From NCBI GenBank assembly GCA_012728335.1, contig JAAYFG010000073.1:1-34256 (forward strand): a stretch of 34,256 nt of DNA. Direction: 5' to 3'. The notes below the pieces were generated by a model that did no database searches, was not told where the DNA came from, and worked only from the letters and a program-made list of their open reading frames with translations. This DNA comes from Tissierellia bacterium. GTDB taxonomy: Bacteria > Bacillota > Clostridia > Tissierellales > Peptoniphilaceae. The position numbers and the translations under genes were made by a program. Position 1 is the first letter of the stretch, and the number at the start of each line of letters is the position of its first letter. This document shows positions 30,790-34,256 of the stretch, piece by piece.

Positions 30790-30924
30790 TTATTCATTTT
30801 CTCCAAATTCTTCCCAGTGATAGTATTTAAATGCATCGTCATCTTCTTCGTCATATTCTTCTTCATCTGGTACTTCCACTTCATAAATATTGCCATCTTC
30901 ATCCATAGGATAAGTCTTTTTCAT
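30790..30924 (-). CDS. 44-residue highly acidic small protein
   Basis: A 44-codon gene that is easily missed. It begins MKKTYPMDEDGNIYEVEV, continues PDEEEYDEEDDDAFKYYHW and ends EEFGENE. About 19 of 44 residues are Asp or Glu. No signal peptide or membrane segment is present. Evidence that it is real: AAGGAGGT seven bases before the ATG, a plausible promoter (30981-30953) and a strong terminator 20 bases after the stop, which together form a complete monocistronic unit. The YEVEVPDEEE segment hints at a small extended acidic protein, perhaps an inhibitor, a DNA mimic or a metal-binding protein; none of these is shown. It lies between argS and the radical SAM gene. Confidence 0.75.
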   Translation of the reverse strand: MKKTYPMDEDGNIYEVEVPDEEEYDEEDDDAFKYYHWEEFGENE

Positions 30925-30952
30925 GATATGTACCTCCTTATTTCATAAACCA

Positions 30953-30981
30953 AGAATAACCAATTCATTTGTACTTGTTAA
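30953..30981 (-). promoter_or_regulatory. Predicted promoter of the 44-residue protein gene
   Basis: On the minus strand TTAACA (30981-30976), a 17-base spacer and TATTCT (30958-30953), a few tens of bases before the ATG at 30924. Confidence 0.5.
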
Positions 30982-31073
30982 GTTTTATAATCACTTTAAT
31001 TTCTACACATTTTCAGAGTATTCATCAAAATATATCTCATAGTGATATTATACATTAATTCGCCTATCAATAA

Positions 31074-31108
31074 CAAAAAAGCCTAAATACATTTCTGTAT
31101 TCAGGCTT
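31074..31108 (-). terminator. Intrinsic terminator after argS
   Basis: A 10-12-bp stem (31079-31090 with 31097-31108, one G-T pair) with a 6-base loop, followed by T on the minus strand (31080-31075). It begins 5 bases after the argS stop. Confidence 0.88.
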
Positions 31109-31112
31109 AGTT

Positions 31113-32813
31113 TTACATTCTTTCTGGTGCTACCATTCCCAATAGACCTAATCCATTATGAATTACTACTTTTGCTCCATAGCTAAGTGCTAATCTGGCT
31201 TTTTTAACTTCTTCGTCATCGACTAAGATAGAAGTCGTATTGTAGTATTTATTAAATGCTTTTGCCAATTCAACTATATGACGAGTTACGAAATAAGGTT
31301 GATATTTTTCATGAGCATCGATTACCACTGATTGGAAATTGTATATAAGTCTTAGTATATCTAATTCCTCTTCAGATGAAAGCAATGCAAAATCTACGCT
31401 ATCTGCTGGATTAAAAGCACCTTTTTCAAGTAATGAATGAATTCTAGCATGAGTATATTGAACATAAGGACCTGTATCTCCTTCAAAGCTTAGAGTTTTA
31501 TCCCAATCAAATACATAGTCTTTGATTCTGTCATTAAATAGTTCTTGGAAGATTACTGCTCCAATTCCTATTTGCTCTGCTAATTTGTCTTTATTTTCAA
31601 TTTCTCTTTCTCTATTATTTAGAATTTCTAATATTCCGTCTTTTGCTTTCATAAGGACATCTTCTAAAAATAGTACATTTCCTTTTCTAGTTGAAAGTGC
31701 TCCATCTTCAGTACTTACAGTTCCAAATTCAACGTGGACACAATCTTTAGCCCATTCATGTCCCATAAGTTCCAATACTTTGAAAAACTGTTGGAAATGT
31801 AGTTTTTGTTGATTTCCCACTACATATATATTCTTGTAGAAATCGTATTTATTCTTTCTGTATATCGCTGCAGTCAAATCTCTTGTTGCATAAATTGTAG
31901 TACCATCTGATTTTTTTACAATAAGCGGTGGCATACCATATTCTTCTAAATCAACTATCTCTGCACCTTGTGACTCTACAGTAAGTCCCTTGTCTTCAAT
32001 TTCATTGATTACGTCGTCCATATAATCTGAATAGAAAGCCTCTCCTGCATATGAATCAAATTCAATATCTAATAACTCATACACTCTTTCAAATTCTTTT
32101 ATAGACTCTTCTCTAAAGAAATTCCAAAGTCTAACTGCTTCTGGATCTTTATCTTCTAGTTTTTTAAACCATTCTCTAGTTTCTTCTCGAAGCGTAGGAT
32201 CTTCTTCCATCTCTTCGTTTATCTTCACATACAGTTTTAACAGTTCTCTTATTGGGTCTTGTCTTACTACTTCTTCATCTCCCCAATGCTTCATTGCTGT
32301 TATAAGCATTCCAAACTGTGTTCCATAATCTCCTAAATGATTTATAGCTATTGTGTCATATCCTAGATAGTCATAAATTTTCTTAATGGAATTCCCTATT
32401 ACTGTAGTTCTAATATGTCCTATATGGAAAGGTTTAGCAATGTTCGGAGATGAGTATTCTACAATTACTCTCCTATTAGCTCCTAAATCACTTTTCCCGT
32501 AATCATATCCTTTTTCCAATACATCTGTTAGTACAGTATCTGCATATGTATTTTTGTTTACAAAAAAGTTTACATAAGCACCTAATGCTTCTACTTTTTC
32601 AAAGTATTCACTATCTTGAAGTTTTTCTGCAAGCTCAGTTGCAATCATAGGTGGTGCTTTTCTAAATATCTTTGCAAGCTGAAACACTGGAAATGCATAG
32701 TCACCCATATCATACGAAGGTGGTGTTTCCACTAATCTTTCAATTTCTTCAATTTCCAATTCTGGAATATTATCATGTAATTTGTTAATGATCAATTCTT
32801 TGAAATTAATCAA
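31113..32813 (-). CDS. argS: Arginyl-tRNA synthetase
   Basis: A 566-residue class I aminoacyl-tRNA synthetase. The N-terminal Add-1 domain (about 1-115) recognises the tRNA D-loop. The Rossmann core carries the signature KPFHIGHIRTT (H130, H133). The usual KMSKS loop is replaced by ALSTRKGNVL, as is common in ArgRS. The C-terminal anticodon-binding domain includes PYVQYTHARIHSLL and ends in GLLGMVAPERM, the typical ArgRS C-terminus. The start codon is TTG (32813-32811) with GGAGGG six bases upstream. No T-box leader is seen in the 200-base upstream region. Full length and complete. Confidence 0.97.
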   Translation of the reverse strand: MINFKELIINKLHDNIPELEIEEIERLVETPPSYDMGDYAFPVFQLAKIFRKAPPMIATELAEKLQDSEYFEKVEALGAYVNFFVNKNTYADTVLTDVLEKGYDYGKSDLGANRRVIVEYSSPNIAKPFHIGHIRTTVIGNSIKKIYDYLGYDTIAINHLGDYGTQFGMLITAMKHWGDEEVVRQDPIRELLKLYVKINEEMEEDPTLREETREWFKKLEDKDPEAVRLWNFFREESIKEFERVYELLDIEFDSYAGEAFYSDYMDDVINEIEDKGLTVESQGAEIVDLEEYGMPPLIVKKSDGTTIYATRDLTAAIYRKNKYDFYKNIYVVGNQQKLHFQQFFKVLELMGHEWAKDCVHVEFGTVSTEDGALSTRKGNVLFLEDVLMKAKDGILEILNNREREIENKDKLAEQIGIGAVIFQELFNDRIKDYVFDWDKTLSFEGDTGPYVQYTHARIHSLLEKGAFNPADSVDFALLSSEEELDILRLIYNFQSVVIDAHEKYQPYFVTRHIVELAKAFNKYYNTTSILVDDEEVKKARLALSYGAKVVIHNGLGLLGMVAPERM

Positions 32814-32903
32814 ACTATTCCCTCCTAAAAAGACTTCGCAATTACGAAATCCACTGTATTATCACAAATCATTCAATGGAATGATACTAGCTTATTTCAC
32901 ATA

Positions 32904-33017
32904 AAAAGTTCTCACAGCACATATATAATAAAGTGAAAGCAAATGATTATTCTTTCAAATTAAGTAATTATCCCAATAAACTCTGTTTTTTATTATATAG
33001 TATTCATGAGAACTTTT
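32904..33017 (-). repeat. Long-range inverted repeat between mutS2 and argS
   Basis: AAAAGTTCTCA (32904-32914) and TGAGAACTTTT (33007-33017) are perfect 11-base inverted copies 92 bases apart. They lie just after the mutS2 stop and about 90 bases before argS. The downstream arm ends in five T on the minus strand. It may be a long-loop terminator for mutS2 or part of a structured argS leader. Confidence 0.45.
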
Positions 33018-33026
33018 CAATATTCA

Positions 33027-34256
33027 TTATTTCAATTCAACTACTGTTACTCCGGTTCCACCTTCGTTAAACTCGCCCATCCTCGTTGATTTCACATGTC
33101 TATTTCTCTTGAAATAAGGTTTTAGTCCTTCACGAAGAGCGCCAGTTCCTTTACCGTGAATAATCTCTACTTGTTTTAATCCAGAAAGATATGCGTCGTC
33201 TAAATACTTATCTAGTTCAACAATTGCTTCTTCAATATTCTTTCCGCGCAAATCTATGCTCTTTTTAATATACTTGGATTTAGTTTGAACTATATTCTTT
33301 ACTTTTCTATCTTCTGCTTCTATATTTACATTGGAAAGTCGTAGATTATTAATGGGAAGTGATACTTTCATAAGTCCAATTTGAACCATTACGTTCTTAG
33401 ATGAATCTGGCTTGTCCAGTACTGTTCCTATTTGATTTAATGAAAGAACCTCAACAGTATCACCCTTTTTCAAATCTTTAGGTGGTTTAGTGTTTTTTAC
33501 TCTCAGTATGTCTTCTTGTAATGATGAATCTATTTTCTTAGAGCTTTCTCTAAGCATATCCTGAGCCTGTTGAAGTCTTCTTGCTTTATCTTTTTCCATA
33601 CTACTAGATAATTCTTTTAGTTCATCTACTATTAGTTCAGCTTCTTCTTTCGTATCCTTTAATATCTTAGCTGCTTCTTTTCTAGCTTTGTCCAAGATAT
33701 TTTCTCTCATATCTGCTGTCTTCTGTTTCTCAGCTTCAAGTTTTGATTTGATTGACTCTACTTCTCTTCTAAGTCTGTCAGTTTCTTCTCTATCTGCTTC
33801 ACTTTTTTGTCTATCGCTTTCTATGGCAGAAAGTACATCTTCAAACTCTACACTTTCGCTATCTACTAAAGCTCTTGCATTGTCTATTATCTCATCAGGA
33901 AGTCCAAGTCTCTTAGATATCTCAAATGCATTAGATTTACCTGGAACTCCAATCAATAGTCTATATGTTGGAGAAAGAGTTTCTATATCAAACTCCATTG
34001 CTGCATTGGCAACATTCTCCGTCGTTAAAGCATAGGTTTTTAACTGATTATAATGAGTTGTAGCAACAGTTCTAATCCCACTATTTCTAAGTTTATCAAG
34101 AATTGATATCGCTAGTACGGCTCCTTCTGTAGGATCTGTTCCTGCTCCCAATTCGTCAAAAAGTGTAAGAGAATTGTATTCAGCTCTTTTTAATATATCT
34201 ACAATATTCACCATATGCGATGAAAATGTTGAAAGACTCTGCTCTATACTCTGTTC
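33027..34256 (-). CDS. mutS2: Endonuclease MutS2, C-terminal part (5' end beyond the window)
   Basis: The last 409 codons of MutS2; the reading frame is open to the window edge. The visible part starts in the MutS-type ATPase core (EQSIEQSLSTFSSHM, Walker B LTLFDELGAGTDPTEGA, the switch VATTHYNQLK). A long charged coiled coil follows (about 140-230 of the fragment), then a KOW-like segment (LKKGDTVEVLSLNQIGTVLD) and a C-terminal Smr nuclease domain (IDLRGKNIEEAIVELD, IHGKGTGALREGL). MutS2 suppresses homologous recombination in some bacteria and, in Bacillus, rescues collided ribosomes. It is upstream of argS on the same strand. Confidence 0.95.
   Translation of the reverse strand, partial: EQSIEQSLSTFSSHMVNIVDILKRAEYNSLTLFDELGAGTDPTEGAVLAISILDKLRNSGIRTVATTHYNQLKTYALTTENVANAAMEFDIETLSPTYRLLIGVPGKSNAFEISKRLGLPDEIIDNARALVDSESVEFEDVLSAIESDRQKSEADREETDRLRREVESIKSKLEAEKQKTADMRENILDKARKEAAKILKDTKEEAELIVDELKELSSSMEKDKARRLQQAQDMLRESSKKIDSSLQEDILRVKNTKPPKDLKKGDTVEVLSLNQIGTVLDKPDSSKNVMVQIGLMKVSLPINNLRLSNVNIEAEDRKVKNIVQTKSKYIKKSIDLRGKNIEEAIVELDKYLDDAYLSGLKQVEIIHGKGTGALREGLKPYFKRNRHVKSTRMGEFNEGGTGVTVVELK

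Noticed and set aside
32814..33026. T-box leader for argS
   Set aside because: I found neither the AGGGTGGNACCGCG core nor a T-box-type antiterminator; only a long-range inverted repeat is present.

Overview
The window is about 34 kb of low-GC, tightly packed bacterial chromosome. The operon content (murB-PHP-rapZ-yvcK, whiA-ptsH-dnaE, mutS2), Gram-positive ribosome binding sites and intrinsic terminators point to a Firmicute. The copper-amine-oxidase-like stalk protein and the anaerobe-type gene set suggest an anaerobic Clostridia/Tissierellia lineage, perhaps a Peptoniphilaceae-like coccus. That placement is inference; no rRNA is present. Most genes lie on the minus strand. Several starts were moved to internal ATGs because the Shine-Dalgarno sequence decides for them.

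Layout. 1-1869: start of dnaE, then ptsH (HPr), whiA and a NUDIX gene, read leftwards. 1986-3967: an M42 peptidase and an aldo/keto reductase on the plus strand. 3975-8419: a BceRS-BceAB-type antimicrobial-peptide sensing and detoxification module. 8453-11954: yvcK, rapZ, a PHP phosphatase and murB. Clostridial genomes often keep yvcK directly beside whiA, so the 8440-1870 block looks like an insertion into that cluster. 12110-17615: a secreted stalk-domain protein, a 2-hydroxyacid dehydrogenase, a DD-carboxypeptidase, a NimA-like flavoprotein, a small anchored protein, a two-copy repeat with G-quadruplex potential, and a DJ-1 family protein. 17642-19347: an ABC-F antibiotic-resistance-type ATPase behind a complete-looking ribosome-mediated attenuator (promoter, 7-residue leader peptide, antiterminator, terminator). 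19351-25660: GNAT gene and the operon purC-E-F-M-N-H under a ykkC-class riboswitch, probably the PRPP type. 25920-30981: a divergent GcvT-like protein, a TPR/membrane/radical-SAM three-gene unit and an unlisted 44-residue acidic protein. 31074-34256: argS and the 3' part of mutS2.

How genes work together. The pur operon converts PRPP to IMP using the enzymes present here; purD, purL, purB and purK are not in the window. The divergent GcvT-like protein is folate-linked, and folate one-carbon units feed PurN and PurH. PurF looks unable to use glutamine: its N-terminal Cys is Ser and the glutamine pocket is eroded, while its PRPP and Fe-S residues are intact. This suggests ammonia-dependent phosphoribosylamine synthesis. 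Two independent antibiotic-response devices (Bce module and ABC-F attenuator) share the window.

The best candidates for something new are the glutaminase-dead PurF, the ABC-F attenuator with its own short leader peptide, and the duplicated hairpin plus G-quadruplex element at 16536-17001.
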